Source: Lates calcarifer
Taxonomy: Eukaryota > Chordata > Actinopteri > Centropomidae
Direction of reading: 5' to 3'
Length of the DNA: 64,000 nt
Assembly: GCF_001640805.2 (NCBI RefSeq)
Contig: NC_066849.1
Location: forward strand, 27,286,237 to 27,350,236
Both the position numbers and the translations under genes were made by a program. The notes beneath the pieces are model-generated. The model ran no database searches and was not told the DNA's origin. It worked only from the letters and a program-made list of their open reading frames with translations. Positions 1 to 23,100 of the stretch are shown piece after piece (within the stretch, counting starts at the first letter, position 1; every line of letters starts with the position of its first letter).

Positions 1-1467
1 GTGTTTGTCATAACTACATCCTCCTCACCTCCTCCTCACCCCTCCCCCTCCACCCCCTCCTCCCCCTCCTCCCCTCACACCCTGCCCCTTCCTAACCTCC
101 TTTTTCCTCTTCACACAGTTTTTTATCGTCTAATTGATAAAAGTTGTACAACACAGGAACACACTTCCTGCCTGCCTTTGTGTGTCTGTGTGTGTGTGAC
201 TGTGTGTGTGTGTGTGCATTATATTATTGTTGTGCAGTAAATAATAACACAAAATGTTTACAAAAACTAAACAGAAACAGTAGATGTTGAACGATAACGA
301 CCAGATTCATTCATCAGTTCCCGGATGTCGGAGTGTCCTTGAACGCACCTCAAAGGAGAAAATGTAGCGCTGCAGGGACGACGTATTTTTGTAGCTATGA
401 AGTTAGCATCACGTTGTTTCCCTCCAGTTAGTGACAGTTTGAAAGTTTGGGTTTGCTGTGTAGGAGTGAAACCAGCTAATATCTGAAAACCCTTGTTATT
501 ACTGACACCTGTGGCCGAGCTGCAGCCTGCACCAAACAAACAAGCTAACGTTAGCTAGGTTAGCTGTAACTTAGCTACACCGCAGGGATCCAGTGTTGGT
601 TTGTTAGCTAATGAAGAAATTATCAAACAATTTATCGGCCAGATCAGCGACGGGATTTGGACGAATTAGCAGACGTTATCCTCTCAACACAGGAGTTAGC
701 TACCGATCTGTCCACGTTAGCAGGTAGACTAATGCTAGTAAGCATTAGCCACTAAATTTCACAGGGTTTGCAGTAATGTTAGCTCACCTGGAAGAGTTCC
801 TCCGGTTTAAAAGTCCAACAGACGGTAACAAAACCAGTTTACCTTTAAAACAGGAGGATTTAGCTCAGACCAGGACCAGACCAGGACCCTGAGTGGACCT
901 GTGAAGACCCGCAGACTCTGGTCTGTCTGTTTGCTTTTTTCTCTGTGGGAGGGAAATCCTGAAATCCTGCTCGTGTTGCAGATTAGAGGATTGGAGATGG
1001 TTCCTCCCTCAGGGGTTTAAAGGTAGAGTGGGCTCCTGTCAACGTCCTGACAACTTCCTGTCTTTTCAAAATAAAACTAATCTGTGTCGGTGATGCTCCA
1101 TCGGGATCAGGATCAGTCTGAGTTTCCTTCAGTCCACCATCTTAGCTCCTCCTGGTTTCCGTCTCCTCCCTCTCCTCCATCTTTACCTTCATCATCATCC
1201 TCTCCTCACAGTGATGGGTTCTCTCCTCCTCCTCTTCTCCCATCTCCTTCTTCTTTCCTCTCCTTCACCCTCCACCTCTCTCCTCCTCTCCCTCCTCTTT
1301 CTCTAGATCTTCCCACCCTCCTTCTTCTCCTCCTCTTCCTCCTTTTCCTCCTCCGGTGCAAATGAAGGAGTTCTGCTGTTTTAAACTCTTCTCCTCCTCC
1401 TTATCGTTTATCAATCCACCTCCTGATGGCAAATATCTTCTTCATGGAAAAGTTGGCAGAGGGAGAG

Positions 1468-1585
1468 ACAAAGAGGAGGAGGGAGGAGGAGGAGGGAGGG
1501 GGGAGGAGGAGGAGGGAGGGGGGAGGAGGAGGAGGGAGGGAGAGAGGGGGGAGGAGGAGGAGGAGGGAGGGAGGGAGGGCGTCTG
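1468..1585. repeat. GGAGGA polypurine tract
   Basis: Almost only purines on the + strand, in GGAGGA/GGGAGG units. A long TCCTCC-rich stretch lies just upstream (about 1140-1350), so the two are roughly complementary. Confidence 0.9.
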
Positions 1586-1672
1586 AGGCAGTGAAGCGAG
1601 GCAATTTGCAAAGTGGAACTAATCCCGGGCTTTTTTTTCTGTGTTCGACAAGCAGGCCGCCGGTCCTCGATA

Positions 1673-1673
1673 C

Positions 1674-1704
<31 letters not shown>

Positions 1705-1759
1705 ACACACACTCACACACACACTCACACACTCACACACACACACACACACTCACACA
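1673..1759. repeat. (CA)n microsatellite interrupted by CT
   Basis: Nearly pure CA dinucleotide run, interrupted by ACTC variants. Confidence 0.95.
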
Positions 1760-1933
1760 TGTTGGAAAATCCTCCTCTTTTCCGTTTTGTCTAAAGATGG
1801 ACGAGCAGATCAATATCAGATTTGCTCTGCGGAGACTAATCACCTGTGACCTGTAGTGACCTCTGTGACCTGTAGTGACCTCTGTGACTCCTCGTTAGCT
1901 CATTTAACAGCTGATTATTTTTGTAACTTTTCC

Positions 1934-2275
1934 AGAGGTGGAATGTAACTAAGTACATTTACTCCAGTACTGTACTCAAGGTACTTTTTCTTTACCTGAG
2001 TGTTTCCCATTTTATGAATCTTTATACTTACACAAATAAAAAACAAATAAATAAATAAACAAACATTTTACTCCACTACATTTGTCTGACAGTTACAGTT
2101 ACTTTTCAGATGATATTTTCCTGCTCAGTGAAAATCATATAATCTGAATTTAACAATTTTGCACTTGAATTTTATTGATGAACTGAAGGGTAAAGTCCAA
2201 TCTGAATAAAATATTTAAGAAACTACTTACTCTAACTGAGTAGTTAAACTACTCTAATGTTAATGTCATTTTCAC
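1934..2275. mobile_element. teleost interspersed repeat (GGAATGTAACTAAGTAC type)
   Basis: It begins GTGGAATGTAACTAAGTAC and continues with ACTCCAGTACTGTACT and ACTCCACTACATTTGTCTGAC. This wording recurs widely in teleost genomes as a non-autonomous repeat. Related ACTTTTACT-type stretches occur near 31065-31365 and 42150-42300. The boundaries and class are uncertain. Confidence 0.55.
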
Positions 2276-2825
2276 AGTGGAAACACTGCAGACATAAAAT
2301 TTGTGTCTTGGTCGCGGTTCAGTTATAAAACCCAAACACACCGCGGAGCGTTTGAGGCTTGAACAGCGACATTAAAAATTTGACTCCAAAAATAAAATTA
2401 GTTATTGAAAAAAAAAACAAACTGATCAGAGAAACATTGGCAAAGAAATATTTGTTTTGGAAAAAGTTTAAAAAAACATTTCACTGAAAAATGAAACACA
2501 AGCATCAAAAAAATCTTTATTGTTTTTTTCACTTTATTTTAATATTTTTTGCAGTCATGATTTCCTGTCTACTCTCAGCTACGTTTTTTTTTTTTTTTTT
2601 TTTTTTTGGACGTCGTATCGGTGGTTGTTGATTTCGTCACTGTTTTCACATGAAGAGGCGGGGCCTAAGGGGCGGGGCAGGGAGCGTGCGATCTACAGTC
2701 TTTATCGGTCTTTTGCGATGTTTATCAGTTTGCTCTCGATGCCAAATTTTGTTTTCAGTGTCAAGTTTTTAGCGCTAGCTCTGTAGGAGCGTCTGTCCTG
2801 CCGAGCTGCTGACGCTGTCACTCTG

Positions 2826-2884
2826 TTTTAACTCGTTTTAACTCGTTTTAACTCGTTTTAACTCGTTTTAACTCGTTTTAACTC
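2826..2884. repeat. 10-bp tandem repeat, unit GTTTTAACTC
   Basis: Six near-perfect head-to-tail copies of the unit. Confidence 0.95.
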
Positions 2885-3475
2885 CGGTAGTTTCTGCTTT
2901 AGATGAGCGTGTTCATCACTGTTAGTTTGTGGTTCTGTCATTTTAAGTAAAGTTTACAGCCTGTTGCTCCTGCAGTACGGAGGAAACGAAATCAGAATCT
3001 AACAATATGACAACATCTCCACAGTACGATATTTATCGTGATATCTTTTTTGAAAGTTGGATAATAAAGTGTAGAAACAGTCCGTGGTATTCTCCGAACA
3101 AGCAGCTACAAAAACTGTAACGACTTGTTGACAGACATTTTCTGAGTCTAATCAGATTTGTGTCTGATGCATTGATTAGTCGACATTCAGGAGGCAGCGT
3201 CTGAAGCTCGGAGACGTCCAGTGTGTTTACAACCTGTTTTACAAACAGATGCTGTCGTTGTCTGAAGAGTTGTTTCATATAAAACAATACACAACAATTT
3301 ATTCATGTAACACAAACACAAACACACACAGGTGGTTGTACATGCCTGAACAGTGAGATCATTTCTATTAATGTACACACACACACACACACACAGAGTG
3401 TCCTGGTGTGTGTGTGTGTGTGAGGGCAGAGAAAGCCATCCATCCAATGATTACTGTAAATACATTGGCCGCAGG

Positions 3476-3514
<39 letters not shown>

Positions 3515-4305
3515 CTCTCAGTCAGTGTGTATTGTCAGAGTGATAAATCACAGCAGACTTTAAGTGAATTAGTGCAGCAGCTTTAACTCTCCCTCCCTCC
3601 ATCCCTCTCTCTCTCTCTCTCTTTCTTTACCTTTAAATGTCTCTCTATCCTCTCTCTCTCTCTGTCTCTATCATTTCTAATGTCTCTCTCTCTCCGCCTC
3701 CCCCTCTCTCCTCTCTCTCCTCGTCTCAGAGCTCTATACATCACAGTCCTTAACGAGGCCTCGTCCACTAACGAGCAATCAGAGAATATTAGGCCAATTA
3801 GAGGTTTAATTAGATTAGAGGAGGAGAGGAGGGAAGGAGGAAAGGAGAGGAAACAAAAGAGGAGAGGAAGAAGAAGAGGAAAAGAAGGAGGAAACAGGGA
3901 AGGACAGGAAAAAAGGAGGAAGGAGGAAAGGAGAGGAGAGGATAGAAAGAAGAAGAGAGGAGGAGAGAGGGGAAGAAAGGAAAGGAGAAGAGGAATCAAG
4001 AGAGGAGAGGAAAGGAGAGAAGGAAACATGAAGAGGGAGAGGGAAGGGAGGAGGGAGGAGAGAGGTGTTTGATTGACAGCTGGTGCATCATGGTCCGTTG
4101 TCATGGTTTCATCTGCTCTGCCGTGTGTCCGTCATCATGTATCTGCATGTTAGGCCACGCCCCCTTTAATCAACTTTAAATCTCCCCCCTCCCTCCCCCT
4201 CCTCAATGAACTCCCTACCTCGCTCTCCCAACTCTCCTCTCTTACTCTTAATAATTTTCTCTCTGCTTCTCTCCCCCCTTTTCCTCCCCCCCACCTCCCT
4301 CACAG

Positions 4306-14777
<10,472 letters not shown>

Positions 14778-17700
14778 GGACTCCAGAGGCCCCTCCACCC
14801 TCCACCCTCCTGTACGACAGATCGCTGCAGCCTCCTCCTCCACCTTTGACCTTTTGACGCCAGCTGTGACACAGAGCCCCATCTTGCCCTCCGCCCCACT
14901 CCAACACCCACGCCCCACACCTCTTTGCGCCTGACTCCGCCCCCACCAGCGCCGTACAGAGACTCAGCAGCATCAGCATGGCTACAGCGGATCAAACGCA
15001 CCCCGACCCCGGTGTCAAACACCCGCTCTGTAAACTGTACGTCACAGACTTCCCTGGAGACGTGGTTCATATGTCGACGTCCGTATATAGTGCCAGACCC
15101 CCTCACCCCCCTCACCCCCGCCCCAGAAACCAGACCAGGCTGAAAAATTTGTGGGGGGGGTTGGGGGTGGGGGGGATTGAGCCTTCAATTTTCGGGAACG
15201 CCACAAGACTGAATCACAGAGCTTCCCTTCTGGAGAAACTACACCCTCTCCCATCATCCTCTGCACCCGGTGGACTCGCAGCGGTACAACACCCCGCCCG
15301 CAACACCCCACCCGCCAACCCACCCTCCCCCCAAATCCCGTTGGATTCAGATGGCGTGGGGTTGGTTTGGTTCGTAGGACGGGACGGGATGCGTCGTGGT
15401 TTCCCGAGGGGGGAGGAGGAGAGGTGTTACCTGGCTCAGATACCACCAGCTAACACCCCCGCCCTCCCCACCCCCCTCCCTACCTACCTAACTGAGCCCT
15501 CACACACCTCCTGTGATGGACTCCACCCCCTCCATCTTGACCCCGCCCCCCTGGTTGGTGGCAGGTCAGGGAGAGGGAGGAGGCTCTTTCCAAGGACATG
15601 GACCAGTTGCTTAACGGAAAGACCCGACCTGACGGGGGAGGTGGAGGTGGTAATGACATGAACTACACGTGGGAGGGATGGGGGGGTCGGGTGGAGTTGG
15701 GCGGGTGGGGGTGGGGGGGTTTAAACGTGGGGGAAGCAGGGGTTTGTTGATGTGAAGTGTTGCGACCAGACGCTGGTGGATCCAAGCTCGTTTATCTGGG
15801 AGGCTTTGGCTTCATGGCTCATTGATTTTTTCTCTCTTAGCCGTCATTTCAGCCGGTCCCTCTTCCTCCTCCTCCTCCTCCTCCTCCTCCTCTATCCATC
15901 CACCAGTCTGGGCGAAGCTACAGCATGCAAAAAGGGGGTGGGCAGAAAACTCTGGTGTCCGAAAACGAAGCAGGCAGAGACAGGAGAGAGACGAGTGACT
16001 AAAACTTTACCAGTGGAATATTGATCATGAGGAAAGTGCAATTTTGTTGGCTAGCTGTTGGATAGTTAAATATCTTTGTAAGATAGCTCGTTGAAAACAG
16101 TTGTTGAAAAGTATATATAAATATATATTTTTCTTCCTAGTCCGCTCACACCTCTGGGACTCTAAAATATTGGGGTAAAAAAGACAACAACACAGCGTTG
16201 AACTAGAAACCATAGCCTTGTGAGAAATAAGGGGAGCTGTATTCACTTTTATTGTTTATTATTTGTTGTTTGTTCATCTTGTAAAGCTGTTAGCATGGTA
16301 GAACAAGAATCCCTTTAAGAAATATCATAATTTTAAATTTTTTAAAGCATTTCTTGCAGCTTTCGTTTGGTTTAAAAGAAGCAAAAAAAAAGCTAAGCGA
16401 TTAACTTATTTTAATGAGCACATCATTTTACTTTTTAAAAAAAGAAAAATTTGAATTTCTCATGAGGAAAAAAAATATCAGGAGAAAATATAATAACGAC
16501 TGAATTTAAACTTAAAAGTAATCACGTTTTCTCTGGTTTCTGTTGGCGAGATAATCTTTTAAAAAACGGGTGCCACCCGGTAACGGGCTGCCCAACGATT
16601 GGCTGGGTCTTAGAGCTCCTGCACCAATCAAAAGCACTTATTCCTGCAGTTGGCCAATGGCCCGCGAGCGTGTAATCAGGGGGTGTGGTTTAGTGATAAA
16701 GAGGCAGAGCAGAGGGTAACTCTCTGGAAGCTTTCGTCCACAAATAGACAAGAGAGCCGAGCGCTTCACATGCAACTTACCATTTTATTAAACTTCAGTT
16801 TTGTTTTTCCTTTTCCTATACTATATATATAAATATATATACACACACACACATGCACACACACTCACACACACACACTCTTACGACCATCCAGCGTCGA
16901 ACAAAAGTGAATTTAAGTGAAAAATTTACAAAAAAAGAATAAAAAAATCTGCATGTTTTAGTGTTAGTGACAAATTTTTCCATAGATGATGTAGTTAGTG
17001 AGATAAAGACACTATATTGTAAACCCAACATCAGGCACTTGCCAGCAGCCGTCTATTAGTTTGGCCCCGTCGAGGCCTTTTCTATCGCTCTCCTTCACAA
17101 ACAACCAGCTCTCTTCGCTTCTCAGCATCCATTCTTTTTTATTTCTCCTCCTTCCTCCTTCCTTCCCACTCCTTCATCAACAGATCAGTTCTGCTTTTTC
17201 AGGTTCCACGACGTTCTCTTTCATCCGTACGTTATCAGATTGCACGAAAACACTTGTTCCTCATCAATGTGCCTTGAGCTATGGTCCAGTCCTGAGAGGG
17301 TGCACAAGATCCAATGTGGAGAGTCTTGTTTTATTTTATTGTTTCTTCTTATTTCGGTTCCTCCACCCTCCACACCTGAGATTTTGTACGTAACTGGAGC
17401 AATTAACGCCAAAGCGTTAAAGCTGAAGAGGAACGCTGTGATTTCCAGAATTACTCACTGGTAAACTCTCAGTATTACGAGGTTTTTTTGCCTGAGCAGA
17501 AACCTCACAGGTGAAATCTACACCAGCTACAATCAGGTCAATCATCTCCAGATCTCTGCTAACGAGCAGCAACACAGTGAAATTTTGCGAAACGAGCACC
17601 AAGTCTGAGGTTGAACAGGACATTTTCTGCTCTGTGGCCTGTTAGCTAGCAGCCAGGTGCAGCAGCTAATTCAGGTTTGGTTCAGCTAAAAAGTTTTATT

Positions 17701-20105
17701 CAAGTTGGTTAAAAGTTTGATTTAACAGCAAATACTGATTAATTCAAGTTAGCTAGCAGTTTTGCCACTAAAACACTTTAAATTGGGTGAGCTAATTGAT
17801 TAGTTTAGCAACTAAAATAGTTTGTTCAGTTTATTTAACAATGTAGTTTATTCACCAGTCCCTAATAATTTAGTTTAGTAGCTAAAAAGTTTGGTTCCAG
17901 CTAGCTAAGTTCATTTTAGCTGCTAAAAGTGACTGATTCAAGCTAACAGTTTGGTGGCTAAAATTCATTAAGCTGACTGTTAATTTCAGCTGCTAGTTTA
18001 ACTTATCACACGAGTTGTTTGCTAGCAGTTTAGTGACTAAAACTGGCTAACTGTTGAGTTTATTAGCTAAAACAGCTCAGGTCAGGTTAGGTTAAGTTTA
18101 TTCCCCAGTTTAGTGGATAAAAAAGTTTGGATAAAGTTAGCTAATGGTTCAGTTGATTCCCTAGTCCCTGAAAACTCTGTTTTCATTTTGGTTCCTGTTA
18201 GCTAGTAGCTTAGTTTAGCAGCTAAAACACTTTGTGCTCGTTTCACTAAATTTTGTGATGCCAGTATCTTGATGGAGCAGACAGAGCGTGTAACCGCTCA
18301 CTACCTGGTAGATTGGTTCAGTTAACCATGTTTACTCCCACCCATCCCATTCATCCTGTCCTTCGTCGGATGGGATGATTTTTACACCTGTTGCTGCGAA
18401 AGCTTTTTTTTCAAGTCCTCCTGTTTTAATTTTTGATTCATTTATTCTTCTACTTTTGTTCCCACATATGAATAACGAGGACATAAAATATGCAATACCT
18501 GCTTGCACTCACTTAGACTTATTTTGTCTTATATTGTTTATTTAGTCTGGTTTTTCTTTCTCTTTTACTTTCAACCAAAGTTAGTGTGCACATGACTGGC
18601 GTCGTGCTCCGTGGTCGGTCCCTAAAAATGGTGAAGCCAGCCCTGCGGCGGCGCTCCAGCCAAGCTGAGCAGCCGTCACTCGGGGATCCCTTTCCTTCCT
18701 TCCTTCCTTCTTTCCTTCCTTCCTTCCTTCCTGTTTCGATAATCTACCAGGCGGCCACAATCCTACATTCGGGTCTCTCTTTCCTAAAAGTTTTTTATTT
18801 GTATTTCTTCGGGTCACAAGCAAGCCTTAAACAAGTCCAACTTCTTCTCCATCGCACGGAAAACAGTTAAATCGAAAACATTTTTGATGACGTCCAACAT
18901 TTTAACCACGCCCCGCCCTGCTCAGCAGAGGTTTTAGTGAATAAATTGTTTACCTGTTCTGTGTTCAGTCCGTCTATCAAATTTAACGGACAGTGACGTG
19001 ACGCCGTTGGCTGTGATGGTTTGGTAGTTCCACTTGTGTGGGTTGTGTGTTTCCTCTTAGTGTGACATGTTTTGTTTTGTCTCTGTTCTTGCCTACCCTT
19101 TAGCCATGAGTTGGGCATTACTTCCTTAATTATCTGCACTAAATATGAAATAAATGACAATAGTGAAAAAGTACGTCATAAAAAAAATACAGCTTCCAGG
19201 GCTTAAAAAGAGCGAAGGGAATTAAAAAAAAAAATTGCACGGACATTTTTTTTAAGTGTCACAAAAACCTTGTGAAACAGCCTAGCATCTAATCAGCGAC
19301 TTTTGGCTGTGTGTGTGTAAGATAACGACAAAATTGCACCCTTTTTAAAGAAAGAAAAAATGAAAAAGAATATAAAAGCAATAGTTTGGGCAGTGTGTTG
19401 TTTTGTTCTTGTGTTGTGTGTGTAATTTAGTTCTGGTACAAGCAGCGAAGAGACGCAGAGAAGAGTTAGCTCTTTAACGGACGGGAGGGCAGCGCAGCAG
19501 GGCCACTCGGCCCGACTGGGAGACGTGTTTGTATGTTGTATAGTTTTATTAATTACACTGATTTTAAAGCTGCCCTATTTTATAATGCAGGACTTTTGTA
19601 ACATTGATTAAATGAGGAAAAACTAGTGTTGTGAATTTTCTGATTGTTTGTATCGAGGCCACATTACTAGAACTGGTTTGGTTTGTTTTCTGGGAACTGG
19701 ATTTAAGTTGAAAACTTTCCTGTTTCCTTATTTTCTTTATTTTTCTTTATTTGCTTTCCTTTTTTGTATGTATTTAAGGACATTTCCTCTTTGATGGTAT
19801 AGCATATTCCTGTACTTAAAAAGTATAGGGCGCTGTGGTGATAAGACCATTGTAAATGGATGTTACAGTATGCTCTATGTTTGAAGGTTATTTGTTGCAT
19901 CAGTGTTGATGAAGCTAAATCTAGGTAATTCTGAGGAAAATTGGTAAGAAAAGCGAGCGTTTTTTATGCATTTTAAAAATTTAGTTTTAGGCAGGAGACA
20001 ATGACATAGCCAGCCAAAGGATGCCCCTACTATAAATGCATCTAGGCATCTTTTTTTGTGTTCACCATTCCATGCAGGAAAATAAACAGCTTGATTATGC
20101 AACAT
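14778..20105 (+). other. nfia: probable nfia 3' UTR
   Basis: Sequence follows the WYLG stop without a recognisable splice site. NFI genes have 3' UTRs of several kb. The first kilobase is C/G-rich with G runs (15151-15175, 15670-15742); from 15750 it becomes AT-rich with poly(A)- and poly(T)-like runs. 17640-18250 is a degenerate GCTAGCAGTTTAG-type repeat, and (TTCC)n lies at 18694-18732. AATAAA at 20081 followed by a T-rich stretch is a plausible end. That this is transcribed is inference. Confidence 0.5.
20081..20086 (+). terminator. nfia: candidate nfia polyadenylation signal AATAAA
   Basis: AATAAA with a T-rich downstream element (20108-20135). It lies 5.3 kb after the stop codon. Confidence 0.45.
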
Positions 20106-23100
20106 GATTCTTTTTCTTTTCCATCTGTTTCTTTCTTCACTGGCCCACGAGATCACCTCCTCCTCCTCCTCCTCCTCCTCCTCCTCCTCCTCACCCAGCC
20201 CTCCCCCCCTGAGCCTGGAGGTCCACTCTGATCTCCGTCCATCCACACATCCACTGCTGCTCATCACAGCATCACATGCATGGAGCAGATAATCAGCCGA
20301 GGAACGACAAGTCGACAGGACGAAGGACGAGTTCGAGTGAGATCAGAGTTTCTGCTCATTTCTCAGATATATTTACCTGAGATGACCTGTTGGCTGAGTT
20401 TGTCTATAGTATTGCTGTGAAGTAAGAAGTATCTTTTGGCAGCGCTCACGACCCCAAAATACAATCGGTGCAAAAAATAGACCTGGTGTGTAGAAGTACA
20501 TTTAGCGTTTGCAGGTTCGCCTGTAGCTCCCACGTGAAATCCAGGCCGTTTGACAAAAACAGCTTCACCTCCAGTTCTATTTTTATTTTGGAGTTACACG
20601 ATCCTCAGCACGATCCTCGCTGCAGAGATTCAGAGGATTCCTCTTTTGTTGTCGACTCACAACCTAAATTTCAAAGTTCAATCTCGACCCTGGAAACAGC
20701 AGCTGCCCAAAAACAATCTCACCTCGACCTCGTACTTTTATTTATTTACTGTTGTTTCTGTCGACCCGTCGAGAACAAACCGTATGCAGTTTTGCTAATG
20801 AAAACTGAAGTATATGTCAATAATTTGTTCAAATCCAAGAAATATAATCGAGCCCTGAGATGGTTGGTGGTAAAAACCCAGCTGAAATTTATCCAATGTA
20901 GACAAACCCAAAGAACTTAATGTTAAATTTGAGTAAAGCTTTTATCGACTCTGAGCCCAATAAGATTTTAATACTTCCTTGTCCGGATGACATATTGTCC
21001 TGTGATCACATTAACGCGATCTGCATTCAAGATAACTGCTGCACATGAGCTGTGGATTTATTGAAAACAAGATAATAATTCGTATGGCAAAGTTAAAAAT
21101 ATTAATTTCTGAAATTCCAGTCTCGACAAGATATAGTGTCGACCTGAGCATCAAGAAAACTGAGAACATGCAAACGTTCTCCTCAAAATCCACACGAGTG
21201 TAAATGAGACAATCACGCAGCGTTTTTACAAATTTTACTCGTCAACAGGTAAAACCCCTTTATTTTAAATTCGAGTAAAGTTTTTTTGTCAACATTTCAT
21301 TCTGTGTTCACATTAACACTTTGTGTATTCAAGATAACTATCGCTAGTGAAAACACGATAATAACTCGTACGGACAATTTAAAATATTCAGAAACAGAAT
21401 ATGTTGTTGTTGTTTCAAACCCTTTTCTCTACATTTAAAGAAATGTTAGTAAGTTTATGTTAAAGAGCGTGTTGCTTTGGTTTGTGGTTGGATCTTATTG
21501 TGGAGTCTAGGGTCAAATTAAAGAACGAATAAATGAACGAATGCAAAGAAACGAGCAGAAACTCAAATCCCACTGGAGCTGGAGTCCTTAAAGGGAAGAT
21601 GTGGTGTTATTTTAAAGCTGTGGAGAGCCCCAGTTCACCGGGTGGTGGTGGTGGCGGTGGAGGCTGGGGGAGGGGCTGAATGTGAAGCTCGCTGCATGAT
21701 CTCCTCCAACAAACCAAGTCAAAGCTGAGGCTGAGAGAGCGATGAGCCCATAAGGCCAAACGCTGCGTCCAACAAACACCAGCAGGGACAAAAACCGTCA
21801 TGAATTTACCTGAACCCTCCTCCGCCACCAAAAACCAAACCTCTGAGCTTCTACGCCCGCTGAATCCTGCAGCTTCCTCCACCCACCCCAAAATCTAGAG
21901 ACTCCAAAGTTTGTTCAACCAGCAATATGACAGAGCTGGAGACAAAGACTGTCTTAAAAACTCCACTTGCATTCGCCTCCCCTCCTCTTCCCTCCTCCCT
22001 CCTCTTGCTTCACCCACCGCCTCCCCCCCTTCCTCTCCTCCCCTCCCTGCCAAGAGTTGATTTTTGGATTTTGACTTTGAGGAATTCTGCCGCTCCGTCA
22101 GGAAACAGGGTTGAATGAAGGCCGGGGCTTTTTATGCTAACGCCTTTGTTGTCTTCACGTTTGTCCAAATTCTCCTGGGCAGAGATAATCCCCCCCTCCA
22201 TCTCTCCCTCCCTCACCCTTACCCTCCCCCCTTCAGCACCACCACCACCACCTGAGATACAAATCCATCAGACCGGACTGCTGTGCGAGTCTGCGATGTG
22301 GAGGGGGGTCGGAGATAATCGAATTTGAACGGCTTGTCATGAAGAGGGGCAGAATTCTTCAGGCTTAGACCAGGGTATTTTTAATCTGCCCCGAGATGAA
22401 GTAACTCTCAATCACTTTAGAGACCTGAGTATGTGAATTATAGTGACGCTGAACTGATCTGAACTGAACAGTACTTGTAGAAACAATCGTGCAAGGAAAC
22501 CGGAGAGAACGAGCTTCAGCGACACCTGAAATCAACCTCCTGCAGCTTTTTAATTCGCTGTAGAAAAACACTGCCGTTTCCCCCCGTCGCTTTTCTTCTC
22601 GGGCACTGAATCAGAGCCGAGAGCGGAGCCTGAAGGAAGACGTCCTTCACCGTGGTCTCGGCCGTTCCCGGAGTGCGACGCCGGGGGGAAATGAGTACAA
22701 ATGGCATCACTTTAGAGAGATGAAGGAAAGTCATTTGGACGAGGAGGCAGGTAACGCTGAAGCTGCTCTCCCGGTGCTCAACTGTAATGAATTACAGTGT
22801 CACTGCTCCTTTGCAAAGATATTTATTTATCCTGTTGCAAAACCATTACATGGTGCTAAGTGTTAAATCAAGCCAGTGAAGGGGAGGTAAGCTGGAAAAT
22901 GTGACAATTTGAACTTACTATCATGCTTCCCGACAGCGTATCAAAGCATAGCAGTCTAATCTGCATGAGAACTATGCACTGACTAAAAACAAACATCCAC
23001 CCACGTGCACGCGGGCGCAGCGGCAGCGTGGCGGCCTCACGTGGACTTTGGTATCTACTTTGTGAGTAAAAATTTCAGCCTCTGCCTTCTTTTACGATCG

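Larger units (their letters stand above)
1..4305 (+). other. nfia: nfia intron (right part)
   Basis: No preceding nfia exon was found, so this is read as intron. It holds a CT-rich stretch (about 1140-1350) facing a GGAGGA-rich stretch (1468-1585), (CA)n at 1673-1759, a teleost interspersed repeat (about 1934-2275), a 24-T run (2584-2607), a 10-bp tandem repeat (2826-2884), more (CA)n, a CT-rich block (about 3590-3725) and a GA-rich block (3820-4065) around a homeobox-motif-rich stretch (3729-3826). Gene-like sequence was not seen. Confidence 0.7.

Noticed and set aside
300..1050. Possible alternative nfia promoter or first exon
   Set aside because: Moderate GC and several GTTAGCTAG repeats but no recognisable exon, donor or CpG-island signature.
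3583..4104. Long open frames on both strands (Ser/Leu/Pro-rich or Arg/Glu/Gly-rich)
   Set aside because: They are translations of CT- and GA-rich simple repeats.
14978..15661. Open frame of 227 codons on the + strand just after the nfia stop
   Set aside because: Its translation is Pro/Arg/Gly-rich with no recognisable domain, in GC-rich DNA where stops are rare. It lies in the likely nfia 3' UTR.
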